From Adineta vaga (Eukaryota > Rotifera): a DNA stretch of 64,000 nt. The notes beneath the pieces are model-generated. The model was given only the letters and a program-made list of their open reading frames with translations. It had not been told where the DNA came from and searched no databases. The stretch spans positions 4,526,001-4,590,000 of the forward strand of contig CP075492.1 in NCBI GenBank assembly GCA_021613535.1, in the 5' to 3' direction. The position numbers and the translations under genes were made by a program. Shown in pieces: positions 45,395 through 57,718 of this stretch. How positions within the stretch are numbered: position 1 is the first letter of the stretch; the number at the start of each line of letters is the position of its first letter.

Positions 45395-46276
45395 GTAGTT
45401 TACTGTTTTGGATATTAATCTATTTCCTTTTCTTTTTCATTCGTTTGTTTTTTTATTTATCCGATTATCGACATGTTTCTTCCTTTATAAGAATACTTAA
45501 TGTGATTGAACGAATTGTTTGCATTAATAATTGAAATATCTCGAATAAGAACAATTGGTCTTGATAGTTTGTCAATAATCTAGAGAGTATATTTTTTTTA
45601 TCTGATCAATGCAACGTGCATATGGAGATATTCCGAAATCTCTCATCCGAACTAATCTTTTCCGACACGTTGCATCCAATTTCTTCGATTTGTTTTTTCG
45701 TCTATTGAATAGATTTTTTGTAAACTCGTCGATTAGATTTCAATAATTAATTGATTGTTCGATTTTATTAGATGATGATTCGAGATGAATTGTTTCTTGT
45801 TTCGACTTATCTATCGAATCGATGTGATTAATAGAAGGAAAAGAACGAATGAGTTAACTATTGTGTTATTTTTTCTACTTAGTTTCTTTTCTTTTTTATC
45901 CTTCTCAATCATTGAGACTCAATTATTGATTCCAGACGTTCGTTCTACCATTGAATCCATTTGGAAGAAAGACTTCGATGTATTGAAGCATTCTGGACGA
46001 CATAGGATGATGGAGTCGTTGTTTCTATATTGCATGTTAGTGAGCTTTTAAGAATTAGAAGAGTAGCGAACTGTGTTTGTCGAAAACATCTCGAAGAGCG
46101 AATCGAAGAAAGAATTACTTACGTTCTTTTTCTTTCTTTCTTTTTTTCTTTGCTTCACACTCGCAAACAACAATCAATCACTAGAACTATTTGTACTAGT
46201 ACTACAACAACAAAAAATATATCCTTGTTCGACACGAATAGAGTCGTTTGTTTTTTTGGAGAGAAAAAAACCTATC

Positions 46277-46384
46277 ATGCGAAATTGTACTATAAATCCC
46301 AATCATCGTTCATTGATACGAAATTTAGCTATCGGATTTCGTCGTCAGTCCAGTGTAAACGATTATAAACTTCCAAATACATTG
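46277..46384 (+). CDS. candidate alternative first exon D of the RGS14-like gene
   Basis: ATG at 46277 opens 36 codons (MRNCTINPNHRSLIRNLAIG, FRRQSSVNDYKLPNTL) followed by donor GTATGT in phase 0. FRRQSSV resembles a basophilic-kinase site. Same strand, same phase and the same type of short basic leader as exons B and C. Confidence 0.5.
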
Positions 46385-47143
46385 GTATGTACTTAAACAA
46401 AGATAGATCATTTTCATCTCATTCGAAATGAGTTGACATGGGAAATAAAGGATCCTATGTGAAAGAAATCTGATTCACTCGTTTTATTGGATTGAGTATT
46501 TTATTGTTTTGCAGGTAGAGAGAAGTAAAAGATAAGCGATTTTTTCCTGCTCGACAAGCAATCATAATGATAGAATCAATGTTAACCACTTGAAATTGAT
46601 TAGATTTGTTCATTTGAGAAGGATACAATTGCGAAATGAGAACGAGTCATATCTCATCATTGTTCAGATGAAAAAGAAAGGAAATAAATCATGGCACTTA
46701 GTTATATTTTCACAAGTTATTTTTCCGATTTTAGACTATGTTATATGAGAGAAAGAGGTGAAATCTAGACAAGTATCTTTAGTTATTTCGATATCTGTGC
46801 ATGTCAAAACGAGAAAGAAAAGAAAACCGAAGGATGACATGTAGAGCGACGATCGTTGTCTTCGTACCAATGTTTTTCTTTCTACATTGATATGTTTTAT
46901 GCATTTCTCGAACAGAGAAAAACATATCAACTAGTGCTTAGAACAGAAGTAATATTTATCACTGCTACTAGCAAGATTTTCATAGAGCAGTCAACTAGTA
47001 AAGAATCAAGCAATAGAGAGACGATGCAAAGCTAAAACAAAAGAGAAATTACACACTTTTTTCCTTCTCCTGTCGTGTTCAATTTCCCTATTTTCCTTTC
47101 TTTCTCTCCTACCAATAATGGCGTCATCTAATAAGGCTAAGTC

Positions 47144-50100
47144 ATGAAACCATCAGAGGTATTAGGACGTCGTATAACACAAAAATTGATTAAGACTAAG
47201 GTATACTTATTATGTCCAATGACATGAAAATGTCATTTTTGTTTCATCATGATCTTTACTTTAGTCACTTGCTGTTACCGATGAAGAAGCAGGTGATCTA
47301 TCAGTAACACGTTTATCGATTTCCAATTCATTAACAAGCGTTCATAAACAATGTGAAGATGAAGATGCAGAAGCAACGAATAAATTATTAGATATTGGCC
47401 GTGTTGCTTCATGGGCGGTTGGTTTTGAAAAATTGCTCAATGATGAAATGGGTTTACATGTCTTCACAGAATTTTTAAAGAAAGAATTTAGTCAAGAAAA
47501 TATTCAATTCTGGGTTGAATGTGAAAAACTAAAAACATCAACTGAACCTGATGAAGTTTGTGTGAATCTTTCTTCTTCATATTAGATTTCGTTTTCTTTT
47601 ATAGATTCGTGGAAAAGCAAATTTAATTTGGTCAACGTATTTACATGATACAGATGATGGTTCATGTCGAATCAATATCGATAGTCGAACACGACAAGAA
47701 TGTTATCAATCATTATTACATAAACCAAATGCTCATATCTTCGAAAAGGCTCAATCTCAGATATTTCAATTGATGAAACTTGATTCATATACAAGATTTT
47801 TAAAATCCAATATGTATAAAGAATGTATTATGAGTGAAATGGAAGGAAAATCGATACCATATACCAAACCAATTCAACCACCAGTCATGAATAATGAAGA
47901 ACGATCGAAAGGCAATGATTGTCTTGTATGATATGACTATTTCGAGGAAAGATTTTCAAGAAAAAATGTTCTTTCTTTTCCATAGACAAAAATCAAAGAA
48001 GAAGAGAAAAAAGATAAAAAACGAAGTCCATTGATTCCATGGACGAAAGGTAAGAACTCTAATGACATTCTCACTCTATTCTCGGTTCTTTTTTCCTTCT
48101 TTCTAGCATTTATTAAATGGAAACGTCTATCAGGTTAGTAGATATATTTCTGTATTGTATACATTTTTTCGATTTCTTTAGCTGCGCCCGAGACAAGCAA
48201 GTTTCTTTTATTATTTTTTTTCCTCTTTTGTGATGTCTATTTCCATCAATATCCGTAGACTAAGACAAGAACTTGTCTTACTAGAATAACCCCTATCCTA
48301 GAACAAAATAATTATCTATTTTGTTTTCTCTACCTCCTCGTGCGAACTCGAATGATATCGAGCCACGAATAGATAGAGAAAATATTAGTAATAATGATCA
48401 TCAACTTGTACTGTTGCTATTGCTATTGCTAGTAGACGTTTGGTTTCTGTGTGTGTGTTGATAGCTTGATGTCAGTTGCTGATGCTCTGCATGTGAATGA
48501 GGTGTAAACTGAAAATCAATGATTGATCGATTTAACCTAATCTACTGCTAAAACGCACAAACACACACACACACATGCATTTTCTCTACCACTTTGAAAA
48601 AAAGAACGATAGAGCATGTCACTGATTAATAGTGTTATTAACGCACCATACATATGTTTTATTGCACATTATTTATCTGTCTATATATACTCCTTTCTCT
48701 CTCTCTCTTTTTTATCAGTATTAATTTCATTGATGTTCAATAGATTTGAACATGATGATACTTAATAAGGATATTCACGCACGGCATCTAACCCTTTTAA
48801 TCATTCACATATTTATACTTCTATTTTTCTTTCAATAATCGAATTCTTTCGAATCTACATTCGTCTATTCGTTGCAGTGTCAACCTCGACGAGTCATGCG
48901 CTCAACGAAGATTCCATTGATGATTAGTGTATTTCCGTGTCTTTTCTACTTTTAATCAGGTAGATAGTCAAATGCAAAAAAAATAAATAGCAATCAAATA
49001 AATCATAACTAAAATGCCTATTTTCTCTTTATAAAACTCGAATATCTGATATTTAGTTAAACGTGATACATCTTCTTCATCGTCCATTATGTCTCAAACT
49101 GCAAATGGTAGTACAAATACATCCATCTCTGAAAATTTGAACACATCAATAACCAATAAATCTGCATCTGCTGAATTAACATTCGTTACAAATTTGAATA
49201 AACTTCCAACAGTAACATCATCACTATCACTTCAAAGTCCAACTAAATCTCCATTAAGTCCAATTGGATATGTAAATAAATTGACGAAGATTAATCAACA
49301 AGATTCATCATTAACAAATTTTATTCTACGACCAGATTTCAATCGAGATTTTATTGACAAAAAACTCGTCAATGTAAGTTCATTTATTCGCTCAAAAACA
49401 AATCTCAATTTGATAATCATTTGTCTTTTATAGGATTATTCATTATCATCATCAATCGATATATCACGATTTTGTCGTTTTATCTTTCCGGATTTCACAT
49501 CAGCTGTCATTGTAACAGCAAATGAAAATCAATCGATTCAACATGCAATTAATCGTTTATTTGCTAAAAGAGGTATTACGTGGTATCGAACGGAATTATA
49601 TTCAGCTGATCAGGTAAATAAGTCATCGAAGAAAACTAAAATCACCTGTTTTATTTGATCGACAATTGATTGATTAGATTAATCGAGTTCTTTCCGAATC
49701 ATTACTACAGACAGAAAATAACTTCTACAATCATTCGTTATCTATGTCCTTGTAATCAAGGATGATGACATCAAATTTCTATTGATTAAAAAACGTGTAT
49801 GTTTATCAATTTCAGCAACCTATTGATCTTCAAGAACCATTATCAAGTTTATGTGGTAAAGAAATCTATATTGAATCACGTATCTTACTTCGTATTGATT
49901 TTCCACATGAAATTATTTGTGTACGTTGTGATCCAAAACGATCATTATTACAAATTCTTCAACCAATTTTCGACAAATTTAAATATTCTCTTCGACAATA
50001 TGTTTTCTATAATGTAAATCTAATCTAATATTTTCTCACTTAAATGAATATATTATTCTAGAATGATTCATTAATTCCATTGAATGTCAATGAATTAATT

Positions 50101-50566
50101 GCTTGTTATGATAATCAAAGAATATTTGCTATGGACAAAACAGCATCAACAGTTGGTAAGGAAAAAAAACGATTATATTTAGAAAAGAAAAGTCAAATTC
50201 TCGTTTTGATCTTCTTTTCATTTACTTCAAGATCTATCATATCGACAGAAAAATCGAACAACAAATGATATATTTGATATGATATCAGAAAATGATGAAG
50301 ATATTAAATTTGATGAATGTGGAATATTAAAAGTTGTTACACAAACAAAAACTACAATTGTTGTCGTATGTTGATGAATAATTTTTGAGAGAAAGAGAGA
50401 GAGAAATAGTTTATTAAATATTTTTTAGTCAAATGATGATTATATTCATTTGTCAACACCTGAAACATCACCAACGTCAAATGAATATACCAGTAAGTTA
50501 ATTTTCTTCAAACATGAACATTTAGTTTGTTTTGTTTTAGAAACATTTATGGGATCAAAACGATGA
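47144..50566 (+). CDS. RGS14-like protein: RGS, two Ras-binding domains, degenerate GoLoco
   Basis: With the nearest first exon, twelve exons (47144-47200, 47265-47555, 47605-47925, 47986-48049, 48107-48133, 49057-49373, 49434-49613, 49816-50013, 50062-50155, 50232-50365, 50429-50492, 50541-50566) give 590 residues. [20 protein letters not shown] opens an RGS domain with [27 protein letters not shown] and [14 protein letters not shown] Ser/Thr-rich linker with [11 protein letters not shown] follows. [20 protein letters not shown] begins the first RBD, and [20 protein letters not shown] begins the second, as in RGS12/14. The exon at 50232 encodes [20 protein letters not shown], which sits where GoLoco should be but has DEC for DQR. 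Known RGS14 links G-alpha i, Ras and Rap. The large intron 48134-49056 is exceptional. Confidence 0.85.
48554..48575 (+). repeat. (AC)n microsatellite in the large intron of the RGS14-like gene
   Basis: About ten AC units inside the 923-base intron at 48134-49056. Confidence 0.85.
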
Positions 50567-51699
50567 TTGATCTTGTTGATTAATAATCATCGTCCGGTGT
50601 TAATTATTCGATGCAAATATATTCTCTTAGCATTGCAGTTCCTTAATCCAATAGAATTTATGGTGCTAGATTATGTACATGTGGTAGTATCATTGTCGTT
50701 GAGCATGTATGTCGATCATTCAAACAAATTTACCTTCTCTTTCTTTTGTTCTTCTATATGGTTCGTTGTCGTATCCATTTATGTGGTACAGAAAAAAACA
50801 AATACTTTCGTTTTTTTTCCTTTGTCTTCTATTCAATATGTATGTATGCGTGTGTATATGTCAAAATTCTTTTCCAAATTTGACATTTTTTGTCAGTGAG
50901 TATACGATGAAAAAATAATGAACAGTACGAAAACAAATATATCTATAAACAATGAGTGGATTTTATAATTGAAGATACAAGCGTAATGGAAAAAGGTCTA
51001 AGTTTTACTTATAATAAATCGAGTAATTGTTGACTGAAGAAAAAAAAACAATAATTCAAATCGAAATCGACAGTTGTTTATATAGTTCTTTTTTAAGTCG
51101 AATATGATACTCTCTTGTATTCATAGATTCGGAAAGAAACTGACACTTGTCACAGTAACTAATCATATATATTCTTTTTTAATACTATCGATGCTCTATA
51201 AAAATCACTTATATTATCCTTCGGTGTAATGTCTTCGATCAAGTAAACAACAAATAAGTGTAAAATTTGTTCTGTCTATATAAAAAAACAAACAATTGAT
51301 ACAATATTTTATTCTATACAGATTTCATGTTATTTTTATCATAGAATCGCACTGAGAACGTTGAAGCATGATCCTTTTATATTCTTCAATATGTTATAAA
51401 TAGAAATAATCAATCAATAGTGATGTATGAATTGTCGATTCGGTTGCTAGAAAACTAAGTCGATATAATTCGTCTTCTTTTGTATTCTGAATGTGCTGTA
51501 GAAGAAGAAGAAGAAGAAGTTATTAAGGATTCTTTTGTATCAAAATTGATAAAACAATCGGAAATGTGAGAAAGTCACGTATTCTATTCAAGTGCTTCGT
51601 TTAATTAAAAATACTTTTTTTTCTACATATTCGTCTAATATTTCACTGTTCATAAATGAATCAAACATCTACAGATGGATATGTATCTATTGATCTTTC
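50567..51699. other. intergenic, start of the gene-poor part
   Basis: About 1.1 kb of AT-rich sequence after the RGS14-like gene. A GAA repeat lies near 51503-51520. No gene is recognised. Confidence 0.5.
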
Positions 51700-51818
51700 G
51701 CTTACGGCCATACCACGTTGAATACACCAGTTCTCGTCCGATCACTGAAGTTAAGCAACGTCGGGCTCGGTTAGTACTTGGATGGGTGACCGCCTGGGAA
51801 TACCGAGTGTCGTAAGCT
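51700..51818 (+). rRNA. 5S rRNA: 5S ribosomal RNA, copy 1
   Basis: A 119-base sequence from GCTTACGGCCATACCACG to CGAGTGTCGTAAGCT. The ends pair (GCTTACGGC with GTCGTAAGC) as helix I. Inside are the conserved loop blocks GAAGTTAAGCAACGTCGGGC and GGATGGGTGACCGCCTGGGA, which also serve as the internal control region for TFIIIA and RNA polymerase III. A T-run follows directly as the Pol III terminator. It is identical to the copy at 62765 and is surrounded by unrelated sequence, so this is a dispersed, not tandem, 5S gene. Confidence 0.97.
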
Positions 51819-52747
51819 TTTTATTTTTATTTCTAAGAAATAAATCAGAAATGATCAACTTTTGAATGAATGTAGTTTGCAATTCAATAGTGAGAACATA
51901 TACCATAGTCGTAGATATTCAACACATAGGATATCTTATACATGAATTCAAGTTTTTTCTGAATGAATTCGCCTGAAGGTTAGACCAAGCGACAAAACTT
52001 TCAGAATCGACAGAACTTGTCGAGCTCTATCGAATAAACACCTTTAGACGATATCATTAGATTTTCGACTATCGCAAAAAACAATGTGAACACCGGATTT
52101 ACAGAGGACATTTTTTTTATCAAAATCATGTTTCAGCTCCCAGTTGTAAATGTATCGAAATAAGCCACTGATGTTCGGCTTCTTTGACGGATTTTAATGT
52201 TAAGGTACGGCTACATTCGTGTTTTTTATTTGAATGACATCAAACATTGACTCATCACTATCAGGTCATAACGATAGCTCAAAGTCATCTTTTGATTTGA
52301 TGAGAATGATTATATGATAGACTTATTGTAAAATATTTTATGGTAAGAATAAAAAGGAAATGAAGATGAACTGTTACCCAGGGGATGACTCCTAAAGCAG
52401 TATTCCATGATTTTCCGGCTGAACTCCTCAGAAAACGCACCGGTTTCGGTCGGAACTCGCAGGAAATAGACAAAGGAATCATCTTATCGCATCCGACTGC
52501 CAGTTTTTCCAGGATTCTGTCAGTTCGGATTGAAACCAGATGGATCCTGATACAGGATTACTGCTTCCATGAAAACTTCGGATTTCTCCGGAATCGACCG
52601 TTTCCACACCGGATTGTCCGACCAGGGTATTGCACAAATTTATTTGCTTATGATGAATAAAAAATAGAAAATTTTCTTGGACCGATTTATTGATTATAAT
52701 TTATCGAGAATGTCTTTTTAATTCAATAAAAAAAAAGCCTTACATGT
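51819..52747. other. intergenic with a GC-richer block
   Basis: From about 52376 to 52630 the base composition is clearly richer in G and C than the surroundings, with repeated elements such as CCGGAA, GGATCCTGATACAGGAT and TTTCCAGGATTCTG. It has no coding start or splice pattern. The remainder is AT-rich. It may be a piece of a mobile element or foreign insertion. Confidence 0.45.
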
Positions 52748-53020
52748 TTATGTCATAAGCTTTGCCACAATCACTGGTAAATGAATTTCGAAGCAAGACA
52801 CGATTTGTTCTATTGAATCGAATGAAACTTCAGATTTTTTATCTGATTCATCCTCAGATTCAGACATTTCAACGACACATGACGATAGTGAATCGATATT
52901 TTCTAAATAATTTGAACAAGCTGTTTTATTTTTATCAATTTGTGATTGCATCAAATCAATGATAGCATTATACTCATAACGATTCACAATACAAAGATAT
53001 TCAAAAGGATCATGAACCAT
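52748..53020 (-). pseudogene. possible protein fragment, interrupted
   Basis: A 90-residue frame (MVHDPFEYLCIVNRYEYNAI, then an acidic SESEDESDKKSEVS) with codon use like real genes here. Directly upstream the same frame continues after one stop codon as DKDGVKQLFDETNSYLKKSEL, to about 53140. This suggests a longer gene broken by an in-frame stop, or a young start downstream. No domain is recognised. No introns found. Confidence 0.35.
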
Positions 53021-54997
53021 TCTTAATTATAATTCCGACTTTTTAAGATAAGAGTTTGTTTCATCGAATAATTGTTTCACACCATCTTTATCAAAGTCTG
53101 TATTTATAAATTTAAGTATCACTTTTTCTATGGACAAAAGCAAATCGAGTGGGGATTATTCGAGGCTCGTTGATATTCTATTAAAAATCGATCGAAATAG
53201 ATACACCTGGTACATAAAACGACGTGTAACTTATCCCTTACTATTTAAGTCACTACTATGGCGTTTGATTTTTTATTTTCTTCTATTCATATAATCTTTG
53301 AATATTACATGTGAAATGTACATAATCAGACTCTGAGGGCGTAAAGGTTTATAGAGCGTATTATTATACATTATGTTTTGTTCAGTTAGATGAAATAATA
53401 TATTGGTAACGAATACGTGAATGTGAAACATATATGGACAAGAGCTTTAATGACAACGAACTCTTGTTATTGCCAATTTATGGATAACACAGAGCAGAAC
53501 AGAATAATGATCCACTTTTGTGCAAATCTATTGAATTTCGTATTTAGGATTATCAACATTCGATCCTGATCATGTTAGAATAGAGGTATACGAACGATGG
53601 CTATACACAGCGAAAAACCGGATATATTAAAAGAATAAATGCTTATTATAACTAATTCGAATTTAAAAAACGAAAAAGTAAAACCGAAATATTTATGTCA
53701 ATGAAACAGATATCTTATCGCGAATGCCATAAATGAAGAAAAATAAGAAGTAATTTAATCTTAGTAAAAGCGTTCCTTTGATATGCAGTATACTTAAGCC
53801 AATAATAAACAGCAAAGTAACAATGAAATCATTATTCTGCTCCAGTTTTTTCTCAAAAAATTTCAGCAAAATCGTCCGAATGCATAGATTTGTTTTCACA
53901 ACTAATGAAACAACGAATAAATTAAACAATGGGAAAGCTAAATATTGAAGAGTTTGAACAACAAGTGTAACATTTAGTGTTGTTCAATATGCCTATCAAC
54001 ATTTAAATAATAGTCTTCGTTAGAGTTCGTTTTGTTGTAATGATGATCGAACTTTTCTTTGAAACTTTTGCATGGTTTTGAAGTAAGCAGACTGAAGATT
54101 GGATGAATATATGACTACTCATTGCAGTTATTTTTATATGATTTTGGCATTTGTAAAACTTTCCATGAAAAATTAACAAATCAGAAAAATCTGAAGTACA
54201 TTTTATAATCTTTTGACTTTCTCTTTCTGTTATATGCATCATTCACAATTTCTTTTAGGGAGCCTTCAAACAAAACATTTACACCCATCTTTTCAGAAAT
54301 AGATTGTCAGATACTTCTATATGTAACGATTAAGAGATGAACCGGAAGAACTATTTGCTGTTGAAACAACACAAACAATCGCTATTACAAACCTAATTCA
54401 AAGAGAAAAAAATATCTGAAGAATTTATCAGTCTATTTTGTATAATACCCTTTTCTGAAAGAAAGGGTTATAAGCTCCGTAAATAGGGTCGTTAAAATGG
54501 TTAAAGTTTTTTTTTGTCCAAGCCAATCAGGTGAAGCGGCCTATAAATCGATGAAAACTTACCCTTGGTCGTCAGACAACGATTTATCATATTTAATCGA
54601 GGTCGAGGAATGCGTATCTAGGCTTCCTTTCCGAAAAATATTTTTCTATTAATTATAATTAACTAATTATTATTTCTTATTTGTCTAATTCAATCAGATT
54701 ACAACAATATAAAAATTCATGAAAACTTTCTGATGCTTATCAGAAAATGATTTACCCAAAGGTAATCGAAGTCGAGGATTTCAAATCTGATGTTAGTTTT
54801 TCATAATTCTAATTTATGATTATAATTATTGTGAAACTGAAAATAACCTGTTATTAAGCATATAAGAAAAACTTCTGGCTATGAATTCTTTAATAAAGCT
54901 ACGGGGGTTCAACGAAGAAATGTTTTTTCAGTAGAAGTTCCAGCGACATTTGTTATGATGCTTCTCATTCAAAGTATTTGAGTATCTTGAGTCTAAT

Positions 54998-55050
54998 TAC
55001 AATTCTTTCACAAAACGATAAGCGAATCCCAAGGATGAGCGCTATTTATA
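54998..55050 (+). repeat. dispersed repeat, unit 1
   Basis: The series AATTCTTTCACAAAACGATA then AGCGAATCCCAAGGATGAGCG matches the sequence at 61789-61840 with a few changes. Same orientation. Probably two copies of one decayed mobile element. Confidence 0.5.
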
Positions 55051-56389
55051 TGAAAAAACATAAAAGTAAATTTCCTATATATCCGCACACTCTGTCAAGT
55101 ATTAGAAAAGGAACTGACAATCACACTTATCTAAACTAGTCAGTTAACATGTAACTCGTCAACGTTGGAGTTTACAAATTACATTATTTATTTGAAACAA
55201 AACTTTTTTTCGAATATTCCTACTTTTTTTCCGTCGTTACATCAAATAGGTTTTTAATTTCTTTTAATCTATTTTGAAAGTTAAATAAAAAACAAAGTAA
55301 TACTGATGCTACAAAAAAGATCATCAATAACGACTTCAAAAAAAATTCTGATTTTTCCAAATTATCATATTTTTTTATTGAATTCAAAAGATTCCGTTGC
55401 TAATCTAAATTAAAGAATCTCTTATATTTTGTAGTTTCGATCTTTCTTTTACAAGGCTCAAACTAATATAAGTTATTATTTATTATTTATTTTTGCAAGA
55501 TAATTCTTCGGCAAATCTAAATAATATATATACATTATTAACAAAGTACAAAATTATTTTTGCATATTTACGAACTTATTTTCTTATTTTAATATATATT
55601 ATCACAGTTTATAGTCTAAGTAACTATTATGAACACACTTTAATATTATATAAATTGTTGGAAAATAAAAAACATTTTTTTTGTTAATGAGTAAGTCATT
55701 TTCTTCTAGAATATTTTTATACTTCCCATTTCTTAGAGATCATATTAAATAATAGGATAAAGAGAAAAAAAACTGAGTGTAGGCAGTATGATCCTTTTAA
55801 AGAGAAGAGGAAAATTATAATTATATTCTCTTTCTTGCAGAGAAGAGTTTTGTAAACATAAATTATTTACTTCTCTGTTTTCACTTCAAAAGTAAAATCG
55901 ATTCTTTCATAAAAAGTTTGATGAAAGAAAGATAATTGAGATCGAGAATCACAAATCTGATGTTAGTTTTTGAGAATTGTATCAATGAAAAGATATATAG
56001 AGTAGGATTTCTACCAGAAAAAGCTAAGCTAGTCTCTGGATGAAGGTTGGTTGTACTAAAATATGTTACATAATTCCTATACATAAGAAATAATTATAGA
56101 ATACACGATATTCTGTTAATAAAAATACTTTATTCATTAACATTTTATTTGAATCTGATCTTTTGTCAGTTTTTTTCGTATTTAAAATACATGAAGGTGA
56201 ATATTGACAATCTTCTTTTTCAAATAAAATGTCAACGTTAAATACAACAACAATATTATCTAACATACAAAATGAAATAAATTCTTTTCTCATTATTTCC
56301 TTGCACGTTATTTTCATCTATTTGTTCTGTTATTTGGTGTTATTTGTAATTTGAGGATGTAGACGTGGGTGTGCACGGTGAAAAACGCA

Positions 56390-56520
56390 GATCCTGGATC
56401 CCCATAGATCCTAGCATCTAAAAAAGGCTGATTCTCGTGGATCTTGAAAGATACTCATGGGTTCTCATCGATCATCATAAACTGTAGGATCTCAGGAACT
56501 TTGAGGATCCAGGATCCTCC
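56390..56520. repeat. GATC-rich block with inverted ends
   Basis: GATCCTGGATCC near 56391 faces GGATCCAGGATCC near 56505 as an inverted pair, and GATC occurs about nine times in 130 bases. The block is richer in GC than its surroundings. It may be a small inverted-repeat element. Confidence 0.45.
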
Positions 56521-57718
56521 TTTTCCCCTTGTGTGGATGTATGTGTGTGGGTCTCCTCTGTCAAGGAACACTTACATCCACACCTTATTCCCTCAACTGA
56601 AAGGAAGGTCATATAAAAAAAAGTTTCTGTGTGCTTTTGTGTCAGTGTCAAAGATCAAATAGCTATTTGCTTGGAGACTGTCTTAAACTTTGGAAACCGA
56701 GAGTAGGGTAAGGGTAGGATGATAGGTGTAGTGAATGTAAAGTATCAAGGGTCAAAAGTTAAAGGCTGCACAACATAAAAATATTGCCATTCCCTTCAGT
56801 ACGAGCTCGATACCCGCTTTCGATAGATATGATATGATAGTACAATCTGTCGGTCGTTACCTATTCAAAACATCATTGAAATTTTAGTAATATTAAAATA
56901 GAAACTATTGATCATTCTAGAGATGATAATTCAATAAATGAATACATAGATAGAATAGAATCGAACCCGTAGCAGATTTGAGTAAAATAAAATACAGTAA
57001 AACCTGTCTAATTTGAACACCACTGGAATCAATGAAAAACGTAGGAGAATGAGCAAATCATATAAAACATCTTAAAGATACGATCGCATAGACATACAGC
57101 AGTCTCAGTTAACTCGGCGAAAGTCAGACTCGAAGTTAGTTTCTACTTTCCTGTGTTCTCTTTTGCTTTTGAGAATATTTGATACACCAACAATTATTCA
57201 TACATAAAACTTATCTCGCAGATCACAATAAGATGAACCAGCTTTATTTTCTTCAATTCGATAAATTTTCTTGTTAAGATCTTTAGGGATAGACGTATTT
57301 GAAATAAAAATTGAATTACGTCGAACTAATATAATGAAATTAGTTTGTGAGAGTGTGCAGCGCAGGCGTGAAAAGAAGAAACTATCGACACCTACCCTCA
57401 AAGATTTCCTTTTCTGATTGAACTTTTGTTGAATATCACGTGCAAAAATATCCTTTCTTAAAATGAACTACGTATCTTGAGAGTAAACTGACACTCATAA
57501 TCATACACAGCAGACGAAACTCCATACTCAACACATAAATTTACGCCATCTTTCTGCATAAACTAACTATTCGCTTTAGTTGAAATCGTCAGATTTCATT
57601 ATCTTCTTCAAATAACAAAAATACAATACTATCAGTAAAGCGAATTTCTTTTCATAACAAACAAACTATATTTAACAGCTAGTATTCCCAACAAACTTTT
57701 GTGGACTTCGAAGCGAAT

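Larger units (their letters stand above)
53021..57700. other. gene-poor stretch of 4.7 kb with dispersed repeats
   Basis: No gene is supported. It contains diverged repeat units: a block near 54530-54610 partly repeated at 54720-54800 (TTACCC..GGT..TCG, TCGAGG), the string AAATCTGATGTTAGTTTT at about 54783 and again near 55952, and a block near 54998-55050 (AATTCTTTCACAAA, AGCGAATCC, GGATGAGCG) that recurs near 61789. A GATC-rich patch is at 56390-56520. The rest is AT-rich. Confidence 0.5.

Noticed and set aside
56940-56990. A tRNA-like T-arm (GGGTTCGATTC on the minus strand)
   Set aside because: The flanking bases do not form the paired T-stem, and no acceptor or anticodon arm is visible.
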